Below the pieces are notes generated by a model. The model searched no databases. It saw nothing but the letters and a program-made list of their open reading frames with translations, and was not told the origin of the DNA. From assembly GCA_918807975.1 (NCBI GenBank), contig OU964918.1:40594477-40658476 (forward strand): DNA of 64,000 bases, read 5' to 3'. A program made the translations under genes and the position numbers. Numbering within the stretch: the first letter of the stretch is position 1; each line of letters begins with the position of its first letter. Origin of the DNA: Aplidium turbinatum (Eukaryota > Chordata > Ascidiacea > Aplousobranchia > Polyclinidae). Of this stretch, positions 1 through 11,844 are shown piece by piece.

Positions 1-116
1 AGTCCGCAAATTCACAACCACATTGACGGACAGGCAACGAAGGCTTGGTCAGTGGACAGAAATCAAATCGCAAAGGAGTGATTCGACTAAACACCATCAA
101 AGATATTATAGTCAGG
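1..116 (+). CDS. TJP1-like: TJP exon: linker into GUK domain (start unresolved)
   Basis: Reads RKGVIRLNTIKDIIVR in frame 3 up to a GTAAGC donor at 117, matching the GUK segment just before the KHALLDVTP motif of ZO proteins. Frame 3 has a stop at 24-26, so either the exon starts after an acceptor near base 32 or the real frame changes there. The window edge prevents a decision. Confidence 0.75.
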
Positions 117-3100
117 GTAAGCTCATATGATTTGTGTTGTGTCACTTTGGTGCGTGATAATACTTTGGCATTGCCCTTGTAATGCTTTATGCGAAATTTA
201 AATATTTCGAACAATATTTTTACTTGTTTCTTAATTCGATATTAAATCACATTTCAGTTTTCAGCAACGCATACCGCGTGGATTTGCAAAGGATTTTTTG
301 AACAATTTTATGGGTCAACACGTTAGGCAGGACAAAAATGTTAAACGTTTCTTTGTCTTCATTCAACTAAGGTTGAGATGCTTTCTACTATTTTTAAGGG
401 CAAACACGCGGTTTTGGACATCACTCCAACAGCTGTTGAGAAGCTAAACTACACCCAACTTTACCCGATCGTTGTGTTCTTGGATCCTCATTCTAAGGCC
501 GCTGTCAAGGACTTGCGACATAAACTAGCCACCACAGATCAAGAAAAGAAAAAGAGAGTCGGAAAATTATACGACAGAGCTAACAAACTACATAGAGGAT
601 ATGGCCATGTATTTACTGGTGAGTGTGTTACCTGATCCGACACATGCTTCGTTATCGCCAAAATCGCTTCTGTGCTATCGAATAATCGCAGCATCACGCC
701 ATGTAATTCGGGAATCATTCAGAAAAGTAACGTTTTCAACGTCACCAGCATAAAGCTGTCCGGTCACAACGCCTTCTTGACGACCCCACAAGCAACAGAC
801 AGGCAACTGCATTTGCTGCATTTTTGAAATAAAAATTGTACGATTAACAGTCATTTTTTCCAACCGTTATGCTTGATGCAGGTAATGATTAGATAGCTCT
901 ATGTGTAGTAACTTTGCTCATGCTTTAGCTAGTAAGATATTTAGTTCATTCACTTCACACAGTAATGCTAATTTATTTTCACCAGTTTAGTTCTAACTCC
1001 AATGTAATCTTACTCTTGTTTGTGATGTAACAATCGCTTCCGTGATTGCAACGGCGTTGTCAAGCTTGTTCGAATTATCCTTTTGACTTACGTTCCTGAA
1101 TTTAAGCATCCAGCAACTACGCTTCATCGCTGAACGTTTTTTAAATACTTGAAGCTGTTGTTCCACATTGGTTAAGCACAATGTAAAAACTTCCATCTCT
1201 GTCTGTATTGTGTCGTGGTTTTGACATAATGTGCAAGTGTCTATTTGAAATATAAACACAAATAAATCATTTCTGGCTTGTATTTAGACTCAATCAAGTT
1301 GACGTCAGGGTCGGATGACTGGTACACTAAGTTGACATCTTCCATCAGGGACCAACAGAACAAGCCCGTGTGGGTCTCTGAGGAGAAGGTATGGCGGTGG
1401 AACATGTTGACCCTATATAATATATCATATGACATGTGCAGTACAGTTGATTTTTTGACCTTTTGGTTTGCATGAAAGGTTTGTGTTTTATTACACGTCA
1501 TTGCTTTATTTGGTTGTAAAATTTGTCATTCTTGTGACGTTGCAAGTGTGGAACTTTCGAAAGTGTGATATCGTCTACGACTCTCGCACATTGCTCTACA
1601 ATAGGGATACTCAACTAATGTTAACAAAGTCCAGTTTGACAAGTTGAATATTTTTATTGGTCCGGTGAATGAGTTATTTCACATGCAACTACGAAAGTTA
1701 AACTATCAGTACTGAACCATTTTTTTTTAGGTAAAATGTAACTCGAGTAACTCGATTTTTGAAAAAGTGTTGGGGATCTGAGGCGCGAAGCCCCCCAGCT
1801 AATAGGATAATCACAAAAAAATTCTTTCTTCCAGTAAAAGTCTGTTTAAAGAGGCTCTAAGTCTAAAACGTTGCAATAAGGTTATTTTTCTAGAAGCCCG
1901 AGGTTCACCATCAACACCCAGAAGGTCGGATTCGGACCGTGGCCCACGAGTTCAGCAGCCCTGCTCTACAGTCTACGCTTTATTTCTACTTCCGTTACTT
2001 CATTACGTCACGTGTCTAACCAAGAATCCCAAAATAACCGCAATTTTTTTGCTTTTGTCTTCACATTTTTCTCATCTGAACTGCTAATGTTCTGCAACTT
2101 GCAGCTTGGTGTGAGTCCTGATGAGGCTGAAGAAGGAGTGATGGTTCCTGGAGACGACGATCAATTCTCTTACGTCTCGGCCCCTGCCAGCGACTACAGC
2201 GCCACCACCGTCGGTTCTGAGTTCAATAATTCTAGAATCTCTGATGATGACGACACAAAAGTCAAGGATTTTATTCAACCAAAGGTTCAAGATTATTGAC
2301 TGTATTTTCCATTTTTATGTTCAAAATATTGCTTTTTTTTTAACACTGTGTAAGGCTCCATGAAAAACCACCAGACTGTAGTTCCTGTGCCAAACATGGA
2401 CGTCTCCACTGCTTTTTTATCAGTTTTAGTTCAATCCTTTTGTGTCTACAATTAAAAATAATGTTTAAGGTTTTAAAACGAATGGCCAATTACTCTGAAT
2501 GGTTAAATGTAGCTAACCAATTTCTTTCAATAGTTGCGGCATTCTACATCTTCTGACGATGATGATGGAAAAAGATTTGACGACAACGATATCGGTGATG
2601 TTTTGAGTTCTTCTGATGAGGAAGATTCACCTTCCTTGACCCAACCAGTGCTTCCCCCTGTCCTCGCAGGTGACCTCATAAATTTTTTTTTAATAATTGT
2701 ACCAAACACTTTATTTACTAATATACCAATGAGCCACGCGTTGATTTGAAGTTAATTAGCGATGAGTTGCTAGTCTGATACTAAGGTGCCAACTGAAAGG
2801 GAAGTTCAAGCACCCAGTTAGCAAAATCCGTTCTTTTTGCATTGATTTGACGTCTGCAAACGTTGAATCAATGTACGTCTGCAGCAACTGCAACGTCTGC
2901 AAAAGAATAGATTTTGCCGTTTGTGCAGTGGTGTGTTGCATATGAGATGTTGATGTGAAATCTTCCGACAATTTTGCTTTTTAATATCTCCTCACCACTC
3001 AGGATACTCATTATGTTTCTGTTAGAATCGAATTCTAGTTCGGAAACACCTGCTCGAGACGATAAAGCCACAGAGCAACCGCAATTGGTAGGTGTCAGTC

Positions 3101-6100
3101 TTTTGTTGAATAAGAATAAAAAGTGTTATTGTTATATTATTGTTATGTTATTGTTATTACATTATTGTTATGTTATTGTTATATGTACAATATTGATAAA
3201 GCTTTGGTAGAGAGTTTGCTTTGTTGAACCATAGAGAAATAAAACAGAGTAACCTTAATGGGTAAGAGGACTCTGTTTTACATATATTTCTTTGATAAAA
3301 GGTATGTTGTAATCATCAACGTATGTTTTAGGTCTCAAGCTCATCTTCCAGCTCAGAAGATGAGGAAGAACCAGTAGTTGAGATAATAACTCATGACCCT
3401 CCTCAAAGTCCGATGCGAGTAACGCCATCACGCGGAAGACAAGAAATTCCTCCTGGAAGATTTGATCCTCACTCGTTCTTAAAGTGAGTTGTGATTTTTT
3501 GACAGTTTACGATGATGAAATGATGTCCTGTTCTACATTGCGCTATCTATTTTTACGGAAGCCGTTTTCATAACTTTTCGTACTTATTTCAGTGTTTAAG
3601 ATATTAAAAGAAATCCTGACAGTCTCGTGGACGAAGCACGTATCTAATGTCTGTCGCTGTCCATTCTTGCTACAATCGACTGCTTAGACATAACTTGTTG
3701 ATTGGATAGTTGTAAGGACTACCGTGGAAGCTACACTGTTATAAATTGGCGAAACGTAATTGGTCGCTGTTTTACAGTGAATATTCAGTATTCATGCTGA
3801 CTACCAGGCAGACCGCTACTTCTACATCCAAATCTGGTGTTTACTAACACCAGATTTTTTTCTTTAAAGTGCGTGCGTCGGATTCACAGCACTTCCTTAA
3901 ATGATTACGGCACCAAGAATTACTTTCATTAGTTAATGTTTTTTTGTAGAACTCACATCCAAGGTTTAAAATCTTCAGACGACTCAGACGAACTAAACTC
4001 TCCTCCAGTTACCGATCGATCACACAACGAGCAACATCAGCCGTCTGCTGTCGAAGCTGTGCCACTACACAGGCAAACTTCTTTGGAAAGGTGGGTCAAT
4101 CGAGTTTAAAGGAAAGTTTGGGTCCGTTCAACATTTTTGAGACTTGATGCAAATTTTTGTTTTGTGTATATCCGGTGAGCGTAAAATAGTTGTTCCACAA
4201 TTAACCATTTCATCATCTTGTCTCACATCCCAATCTGTGTAACCATGACGTTTGCCACAGCGCCAAACCTCATCAAATAGCAGCATCACCACCACAGAGC
4301 AATATATTGCCCTATATCACGGCTAAACCCTTCACAAGGTGACTTTGCATGTTGAGTGGTTTTCATCTAATTGTCTTTGATTGTTGGCTTCTGGAAATTT
4401 TACAGCAATTGCATCATCTTAATGTTCAATGACGTTCGTCACCGCAAAGTGTATTGAAGTTTGCCAGTGAGTGTTCATAAAATGTCGATATCAGAATATC
4501 TGTTGCTTCTGTTGTCGTGTGTGTCATGAAACTGGTGTCAGAAATTCCACAAGAAATAGTGGCGTTGTCATGCTGTTGGTGTAAACGTTGATCTGCTGAT
4601 TGTTTTAGTGTCACACTTCGTTAATTCGATGCTTTTTATTGCGTGATATTGTATTGTTCACCATGTGTTTACCAATGCATGCGTTGAATGTCTGGATGAG
4701 TGGCGTTAACAATAATAATCATGATTTGTTTTGCGTCCATTGCGACAACATACAATACACTGCGATCACAGATGCGATACAACAAACAGGAACCAACGAA
4801 GTGTTCGAGTTAGCTGCTCCCTTTATTTTAGCATGCCATTAAGTGTCTTTGCCTGTTGCTCTGGAGCGATGTTCAACCCACGTTTTTTCTAACGTCGTGC
4901 AGACGTTCTCACCAATCGCCCACACAGCCGACAGGCATTTCGCTTTATATCATGTGGCTGTTTTTTTGTTTTGTTAGAATCTCGAGCACTGAAAGTACAA
5001 GTTTTGGGTTTGTGTAGTTATAATGATGATATCGTTGTTACACTTTCAATACAACGATTTTTTTTCCGAAACCGCATCTTTCTGTTGAATTTAACTTAGT
5101 AAGCATCTTCACTCTATTGCCTTCGCATGGTTTAGGTCTACATTGTAGCACACGTGTTTAAAGATTAAACACAAAGAAAACACATGTGTGACAGTTGTCT
5201 ATATCTATAAACTTGTATAGAGTTGCTACAGGTTTTTCTTTACGGAAGAGTTTTTTCGTCGTGTCTTGTTGCACACATCTCACATATTATGTCCCTGGTT
5301 TGAGGTGAAGTTTTTCAACGTAGAAAAGCAGGTTTTTTGCTGAATTTTGTTTCACCATAATTTTTGTTTTATCAATGAAATTGGAGTTTTTTAATCTCAT
5401 ATATGTAATCATTGTTTTGACTTTCGTGTTTTTAGTTTTATTTTACCACCATCAACAATAATTGTTTTGTGTCAATTGCAATGTTACGCTACGACGACGG
5501 CAGAGGTAAGAAAAAATCCATGCCCAATATCATCTTTGTTTGAAAGAAGTGTTGTTGATTTGAAGCGACATTTAAGTTCTAAATGAAATCTTGCCATACA
5601 TGTCGTGCTTTAATTTATGGCTAAAAAATATCATTTTAGATTATAAATGGTGTGCATCAGCGCCAAGCGTATCGTAGCAACTTTTGAAGTATTTGAAGAA
5701 GTGCGGACAAAGCTCCATATCATTGTTGTGCCCAAATGTGCTGATTGGTTTGGTCACTACATGGCCGCAACCATGTGGTATTTTGTCGGTTTTAGACCGC
5801 AATTCCTGTGCTTTTTTTATAATATGTGTTCACTGTTCACTTGCTGATTGGTGAAACTTGTTCAGAAACTTCACGAATGTTTTATAACAGTTCTAGCCAG
5901 AGCCTTGTTTCCTTGCACGTCATTTTTTTGCTAAAAAGCTTCACATTTTTTCACTTTTGTTTACGTTTTAGAACGACAGGCAGCGGACAAGAGCGTCAGC
6001 AGCCGGAGCCAGTGTACGCGAAGGTTGACAAACGGTTGGTGACTTTTAGAAACTTGGACATCATAACTCTAATGCGCTCAGTGTTTTTCCACAGTTTGAT

Positions 6101-9100
6101 CGACAAACCCAAACGGTTGTGCCGGGCTTCTTACCAGTGTTCGATTTCTGATACAATTTCATAAATCCTGACGATCTTCCCAAATTCCTCATTTTGTCCA
6201 CAGGAACCTTTATATTTCTCATCAAGCAATCCTCATTTTAAATCAGATCAATAATTCATAAATATTTTGTCACAAAACAAAGCTTTATGTCACGCATCAA
6301 CGAGCATCATTTCAAAATGATGCTCGGCGCGAAAGAGTTAACGTTGTTTTACCCTGAATTATTGTTTATTGTATTTTTAGACGGAAAGTTGTGGAATCCC
6401 AAAGAAATTTTCAAAATCAAAGGTTAGTGACTTGCCTTGTGCTTGCAACATGTTAATCTTGTTTACAGCTTTATTTTAAAAGTGTTTTTCCTCAACTTGG
6501 ATCAGCATTGTGTCAGTGGAAGGTGAGATTGTGATGCTGGTATGACGTCACGTCGTCACTGCATGTCACAGTATTTGCTTCGTACTTTATAAAAATCGAT
6601 TTATTAAACTATTGATTGGTCAATTCACCTTCCCAATGCGTTTTAGTTATTTGAGTTAGAAATAAAACTACTTAAAATTTGTTATGAAATTTACGAAATC
6701 TTCTTTGTTTTATTGTTTTTGCTTGATTTAAACTCTAGTCTTTCACAGAGAGCCATTAGTTCGGCCTTCCTCTGGTGAGCTGAATGATGCCACAATTCAG
6801 TCTGATACCCTCGTGAACGCAAGATATCAGGATACAAGGTGAAATTAAAAAAAAATGAGTTCTGGGTGATTGGCACACTCAATCATGTTACAAGACGACG
6901 CAAATCAACAAAGAACAGTCGTTATTGTCGTAGTGCTGCTGCGTATCCATGCTCGAGGAATGAAACATAAGCTTTCCATTTTGCTTAAATATTGCAAGCA
7001 AACTTTCTTTGACGGCATGTAAAAACTCTTTGTTATTGGTGGTGTTGGCCAAGTAAATCAACGCAGTGAAGTGCTCAGCTTTTACTGAAAATTGTTTTTG
7101 AAATAGTCGCCAGAAAAAGTTTCTGAAACACACAGGTTGCTTCGATTTGTTTGCGTTTGAGATGTTCCAAGGTGTTGCATTTGGCTTTGGTAAGGTCTTC
7201 CACGTTTACAAGCCTTAAAGCAGCCAGCGGCCAACGCGGACATGGCCGCTAAGTAGTGCTTGAATGATCGCCGGTGCTGCCTCCTCAGTCGGCCAATTTG
7301 GCTGCCGGTTTCTTTAGCTAATTATTTAATTTTGCAATAGAAAGATCGTGGATTAACTGTCGAAAATATCTGGTATCAAAAAGTGTTGCAAAACTAGGTC
7401 AGCACGTCATAATCACCACTGTTGTATTGTGCGGAAACATTTGCTATTGTATGGAAAATATCCAGATGCGATCACCGGCTATAAGTCTTGTTTGTAATTC
7501 CCGACGTTTATTGTAACAAAGTGTTAATCCGAAGTGCTAATTTACATTGGCTGGCAATGTTGTCTTTTTTATGTTGATTCAATGTTGTCGGACATTGAAT
7601 TGTTGTTAAAAAGCAGAACTACCCAGACAACAAAATTCGTCATTTTTACCCTGATTTAACCACTGCAAACGTAGAATCAATGTAAAAATGACGGATTTTG
7701 TTGTATGGGAAGGTTAGTTGACATCCGAGGGGAAAACACGTGTCTTCAGAGTTGAGAAATGTTTCCGCTATGGGTTAGTGACTTCACAGTTCACACCCTA
7801 AATGGTGACATCATAACGGTATAAATGGTCACGTTTTATGAAAGGCGGTATGCAGTTGAAAGAATTTAGTATCGTTAGATGGTCCCGCAATACCGGATTA
7901 CAATCCCGATAAAGCAGTTATTGTGTGGTACAACGATTCTATAGCAGGACGCCGAGACTTCAATAACACTATAAAGTGATCATTTTGGCATTGTTGCAAG
8001 TTTAATTCTATTTACTTGTGCTATAGTTATTTTGTATTTTGGCCTCCAAGCACGCAGATTTGGCCGCCGAGAAGGAGCTCTTGGTAGGCCACGATGGCTG
8101 CCGGACAAAAACACGAGTTTTAAGGCCTGCGTTTAACTGCAGCAGTGTTACTCCGACTCATACGACTTATGGAACTGCCTGCACTAAAAAGTGCACTTGC
8201 TCAGGATCAGGAGGATGAGTTTCTCTCGTTGGAAACCGGAGCCGAAGGTTTATCCGTTTACCGCCCCGGGTGCCATGTGAGTTGCAGTCTCTGGTTGTTG
8301 CCATTTGCTTTAAAAACTTGAATTACCAAGGTTCACGCGAGGAGGTTGGCAACTTGAGTCCCACTTGTCCCAATTTGGTTGCTTCGATCAATGCAACTCA
8401 CGAATGCTCTGTTTCTATCAGGCAAGCACCGATTCGACAGGAACCAACCCGCCACGTGTCTCCACCGAAACCAAAGCCAGCTGGCACTTACAACAGATTC
8501 GCTGGCTCCACGCAGCCAAAGCCATATCAACCTTACAAGTACGACCTTCAGTATAATTTTAAGGAGTATTGGAAATCTGACTCTACTTGCGTTGATACAA
8601 TGCCGACGTGGTTTTCTAAGCGCAAATGCTTATAGCACAAGTGAGCGCTCATAGCCAGATGAAGCTCTTTCTGTTTGCATAGGACTTTATACAATCTTCT
8701 AAGTTTCCAGCCAAATTACATACTTGTGCTAATGTGTAATTACTTTCACATCTCGCGCACGTTGTATTTCCGTGTATCTCCAGTATTTTTGTATCAAGAT
8801 GTTTGTGTGTTAAATTTTTGTAAAAAAAGTTGTTTTAGCGCAAATTTGTTTTAAAATTGCATTACTCGCTCATTATTTCAGCCCTCCACTAAAGCCGTAT
8901 TACCAGCGGCATCTGGTTTCGAATGGCGGGCCACAAAAGTCCAAGTTTCAGCAAGAAGAGTATAAAGGGTACGTGAACCAGATCAAACCTGCTCAAACCA
9001 CGTCATCCTACGACAATCCAAGACCTTACACCAAGCCAGGACCGAAACTAAACCACGGAATGGGATCGCAAGAACCTATGTACGACAGTGGTGTAGATGC

Positions 9101-11844
9101 TTATGATAATGCTAATTCAAAGAAAGAGACTGTACCTGTAAGGTGTGTAGCTTATTTTTTCGATACCCCTTCTTTTCACTTGCGGGCGTAGTTTGATGAG
9201 TTTTCTACCCTAAAATAACATTACAATTGTTACTTTCTTGCGATTTAAAGTTTTGATTTTTCAACGAAAAACAATGTGATTTGTTTGACAAGCATTTGTC
9301 GCTATTTTGGGGTCCATGTCGTTTAGGTGCAGAAATTTAGGTGCCTGCTAAATAGGTGCGGCGCCCGTCATTTTGGTGCTATTCGATGAGAAGAGCATGA
9401 GAGTTTATATTTCACCTATAGATGGCCTAGCCTAGACTACCTTAAACCTTGGTCAGGCTATATAGTAGCATTAGGCTACTCTTACTCAAAAATGACAAAT
9501 TATATCGAAAATCCCCTTTTTCTCCCAGTAACAAAATCCTGCGTACACCACTGAACGTATACTCAATAGGTGGTTCACTGGGTTGAGTAAGTCAATTGCT
9601 ACTCCAGAAAACATTATATGTGAGACGTGAAGAGTGTTGAATCATATTGTTTAAATTTATCCAAATGAGTTGTAATCTAGCTGTTGCAAACTAACTAAAT
9701 ATCGTCAATGCCAACTGAGTAAGTGAGTATGGTAGGCTAATCTTGTACAATATAACTTGCTGGTTACGATTATCAAATGAGCGTTGTTTTAAATTCGTTT
9801 TTGTTTCGAAAAGCATTTCAAATGCCCCCTCCCCCTTTTAAGAAAATCCTGCGTACGCCACTGTCTGCAGTATTACCATCAAGCACCTCATGAAAAAAGA
9901 AATAGCACCTAAATGACCGGGCGCCACACCTAAATATCCTGACGCCACCGTGTGCACACCTAATTGGCAGGCACCTAACTGTCTGCACCTAAAAGACCTG
10001 CTCCGCTGTTTTGCCCTTGTAATGTAACGCACAACAAAATGCTTGTTAATGGCGCCAGGGTAGTGTTTGTACGTATCTAACAATGACCTGGTTTGGAAAA
10101 GAATTTACCTGTGCGGTAACAGTTTTGAAAAGAGAAACCTGCTACAGAAGCAGATTAAGTATTTATATGTTTCAAAGGCGCTTAACTCATTGAAAATTTG
10201 TTTATTTGCTAAAGTAACCCAACTTTTGAAAATAAAAAAATAGCATCCTCTTGCTTTCAAGGCACCTTAGTGGACGTTGACTTACTGTACATCTTTTTGC
10301 TTTTCCAGCAACGTGGATGAAAATGATCCTGAAGTTGTCGCCAGTGCTCGCGGTGTTTTCGATAGCAACGGCGGGGTTTTGAGTTCAGTGGAGACCGGAG
10401 TCTCCATCGTCATTCCAAAGGGCGCAATCCGCCCTGGGGTTCGACAGGAAATTTATTTTAAAGTTTGTCGAGACAACAGCGCACTTCCACCTTTGGACAA
10501 AGACAGAGGTTTGTCTTCAATTACAAAAATTTTATGCAAAGTTGAGGATTTATTTGATGGTCCACGCCCTGGATATAATAATGCTAACTTTACTTGTTTG
10601 AACGGTCATTAAACGACGAAACGTTGCATGCTAGAAAAAAAAAACTAACTTAGCTTGATTATAATACTAAATTTGTACTGAAACAAATAAAACTGTTTAC
10701 TTTCTCCGATTGGTCTTAAATGAAGTTTGATTCAAAAAACATGATACGCTGCTCTTCTGGTAAAAATAAACCAAACCAAAAGCAGCTACCCCCTCGTGGT
10801 CTTCCCCGCAAGTGATAACTTGGGAAACTAAACTTGCTACAACTGTTGCTATAAAATTAACAAGGTGTTTCAGGTGGTTATCCGCATTCTGACGTTTTTT
10901 CGACTCATTTTGCATGTTTAGTTGTTTACAGCAACATGATTTTATGCTCTGCCATGCCAGGCTGGTGATTATTACTTGATCTAGCTCCTTGAAGAAGTTG
11001 AAAGTAAAACAATATAATGTTTCATTGTACCACAGTAGATGCGCAAAGCAATGAACGATTATTTTTTACTATTATTTTGAAATGAATCATAGCTGCATGA
11101 CATCATGATGTCATGTTAGACAAGTAATCATGACCTGATCTAGCCCCCTAAAAAGTCACCAGTGTCTGATTGATGAAATGGCGGAATAAATGCGCTTATC
11201 ATCTGAAACACCTTGTGATAGTTTATTTTAAGATGGTTTATTTTACATCACAAAAGCGTATCATGTTTTCGAATTATATATTTAGTGAACAGTCTCATTC
11301 CATTTTTAGCTTGATCATTGTTGCTCATTTTCCTGTTTTAGCCTTTGCAGTTGCTTATAAAATGTAAAAGGCTATGCTTGTCATTCTTATCCAAAATATG
11401 TCACGATAATTTTTATTTTTAGGAGAAACTCTCTTGTCGCCCCTGGTGATGTGCGGACCGCATGGACTACAGTTCGAGTATCCTGTGGAGCTTCGCTTAC
11501 CACACTGTGCGTCAATGACGTCAGACGGCTGGTCTTTTGCCCTGAAAACCGCCGACCCAGGTGTGACGTCACACCCGTGCATGACTTGCATGAGTTACCT
11601 TTTCATGCTACGCTTGTCTTTTTGTGACATCATCCGCACTGTAGCATGGCAAAGTAACGTATGACGTCCCCTGTGTCCCGCCCCCTTTCGTTATGTGTTT
11701 TGTTTGCAAAAAGTACGAAATGTAACAATTGCTTTTCCTTTGTCAGGCGAGCCATCTCAATGGCAGGATGCGGGCGACCCGAACAAGAACAATAACTATG
11801 AAGTTGGAAGCAACAGCGTCTCCGTTCTCATCGATCATTTTTGA
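1..11844 (+). CDS. TJP1-like: ZO-1/tight junction protein (TJP) homologue, 3' part of gene, 18 exons
   Basis: Scaffold protein of cell junctions (MAGUK family): the GUK-like and ZU5 modules link junction membrane proteins to actin. The exons I can join are <1-116, 399-618, 1288-1388, 2105-2284, 2534-2669, 3026-3087, 3332-3483, 3950-4090, 4261-4338, 5972-6034, 6381-6422, 6749-6838, 8211-8276, 8422-8538, 8882-9142, 10309-10508, 11423-11560 and 11747-11844. All junctions are GT/AG and every phase matches the next exon. The product reads GUK C-terminal half, an acidic Ser/Asp-rich linker, a Pro/Tyr-rich linker with YNRF and YDSGVDAY motifs as in vertebrate ZO-1, then a ZU5 domain ending SVSVLIDHF, the family's usual C-terminus. 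PDZ and SH3 domains must lie upstream of the window. Extra symmetric exons could be missed in the long introns 4339-5971 and 6839-8210. The donor after 2284 (GTTCAA) is weak, and the start of the first exon is uncertain. Confidence 0.93.
399..1388 (+). CDS. TJP1-like: TJP exons 399-618 and 1288-1388: guanylate-kinase-like domain, C-terminal half
   Basis: The first exon begins GKHAVLDITPTAV and contains YPIVVFLDPHSK and KLYDRANKLH. The second ends with DWYTKLTSSIRDQQNKPVWV. Both follow the vertebrate ZO-1 GUK fold closely. In ZO proteins this domain is catalytically dead and binds partners such as occludin (family knowledge). Acceptor 398 and donor 619 (GTGAGT) are strong; a split Asp codon joins the two exons. 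Confidence 0.93.
1601..1962. mobile_element. hAT-type MITE in a TJP intron, 8-bp target duplication GCTCTACA
   Basis: GCTCTACA occurs at 1593-1600 and 1963-1970. The enclosed 362 bp begin TAGGGATACTCAACTAA after one base, and the complement of the right end begins AGGGCTGCTGAACTC, so imperfect inverted ends are present. No coding capacity is visible. It lies in the 1389-2104 intron. Confidence 0.6.
2105..3087 (+). CDS. TJP1-like: TJP exons 2105-2284, 2534-2669, 3026-3087: acidic Ser/Asp linker
   Basis: Codes for FSYVSAPASDYSATT, which matches the LSYLSAPGSEYSMYST stretch that follows GUK in ZO-1, then runs such as SSDDDDGKRFDDND and SSSDEEDSPS. These are low-complexity, probably phosphorylated disordered segments. 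Phases 0, 1 and 0 join cleanly. The 2284 donor is weak; without splicing there the frame would end a few codons later (VQDY then stop), so a short isoform is conceivable. Confidence 0.85.
3121..3185. repeat. ATTGTT-type microsatellite in TJP intron
   Basis: Imperfect run of TTATTGTTATG/TTATTGTTAT units, about 65 bp, in the intron after exon 3026-3087. Confidence 0.9.
3332..9142 (+). CDS. TJP1-like: TJP exons of the Pro/Tyr-rich disordered region, nearly all phase-2 symmetric
   Basis: Exons 3332-3483, 3950-4090, 4261-4338, 5972-6034, 6381-6422, 6749-6838, 8211-8276, 8422-8538 and 8882-9142. From 3950 onward each exon length is divisible by three and each is flanked by phase-2 introns. Recognisable pieces are EPVYAKVDKR, TYNRFAGSTQPKPYQPYK and EPMYDSGVDAYDN; the last two correspond to actin-binding-region motifs in vertebrate ZO-1. 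Exon 8211-8276 is short and has the weakest support; it was chosen because it alone preserves phase. Confidence 0.8.
4339..5971 (+). other. Long TJP intron without a supported exon
   Basis: About 1.6 kb of AT-rich DNA. One exon-like block near 5440-5506 ends in a GAG/GTAAGA donor, but its phase does not fit the phase-2 neighbours, so I did not call it. Confidence 0.6.
7209..8129. mobile_element. TIR element in TJP intron with CGTTTA flanking repeats
   Basis: The left end reads CAAGCCTTAAAGCAGCC; the complement of the right end reads CAGGCCTTAAAACTCG. CGTTTA flanks both sides (7203-7208 and 8130-8135). Both subterminal regions are rich in GGCCGCC words. No ORF of note. The family is unresolved, perhaps hAT-like; it contains a separate hairpin at 7622-7709. 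Confidence 0.5.
7622..7709. repeat. Perfect-stem hairpin, probable tiny MITE
   Basis: CAACAAAATTCGTCATTTTTAC is mirrored by GTAAAAATGACGGATTTTGTTG, with a ~35-base loop carrying TGCAAACGTAGAATCAATGT. A related word (CTGCAAACGTTGAATCAATG) occurs at about 2853, which suggests a repeated family. Confidence 0.6.
9311..10006. mobile_element. TTTAGGTGC-type long-TIR element, copy 1 (TJP intron)
   Basis: Left end 9311-9400 and right end 9885-10006 are inverted repeats built from the subrepeat TTTAGGTGC with GGCGCC spacers. The complement of the right end starts GGAGCAGGTCTTTTAGG. A second, larger copy of the same family spans 38,090-41,606. The interior holds no recognisable gene. The family name is unknown to me. 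Confidence 0.7.
10309..11844 (+). CDS. TJP1-like: TJP exons 10309-10508, 11423-11560, 11747-11844: ZU5 domain and stop
   Basis: Reads PEVVASARGVFDSNGGVLSS, VSIVIPKGAI, RQEIYFKVCRDNS, GETLLSPLVMCGPHG, PVELRLPHC and finally SVSVLIDHF followed by TGA at 11842-11844. This is a near-textbook ZO-1 ZU5 domain, the beta-sandwich that in ZO-1 binds regulators such as GEF-H1 or MRCK (family knowledge). The junctions split Gly codons in phase 1, as in vertebrates. Confidence 0.96.
10735..11275. repeat. Inverted repeat in the intron between the first two ZU5 exons
   Basis: About 10,735-10,900 and 11,180-11,275 are imperfect inverted copies sharing CTGAAACACCTTGT and CGTATCATGTTTT. GATCTAGCYCC is also repeated directly at 10,979 and 11,137. 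Probably a degraded fold-back element. Confidence 0.5.

Noticed and set aside
5440-5506. Possible extra TJP exon ending GAG/GTAAGA
   Set aside because: Phase does not fit the flanking phase-2 junctions and the translation looks random.
8143-8276. Longer version of the TJP exon at 8211 starting after CTGCAG at 8146
   Set aside because: All frames compatible with the upstream phase hit a stop or break the downstream junction; only the start at 8211 preserves phase.
8270-8635. 121-codon frame spanning TJP exon 8422-8538
   Set aside because: Only the exon portion matches ZO proteins; the flanks read through intron.
9530-9870. Direct repeat AAAATCCTGCGTACRCCACTG (about 9533 and 9845)
   Set aside because: Looks like two worn transposon ends in the same orientation; I could not pair either with an opposite end.
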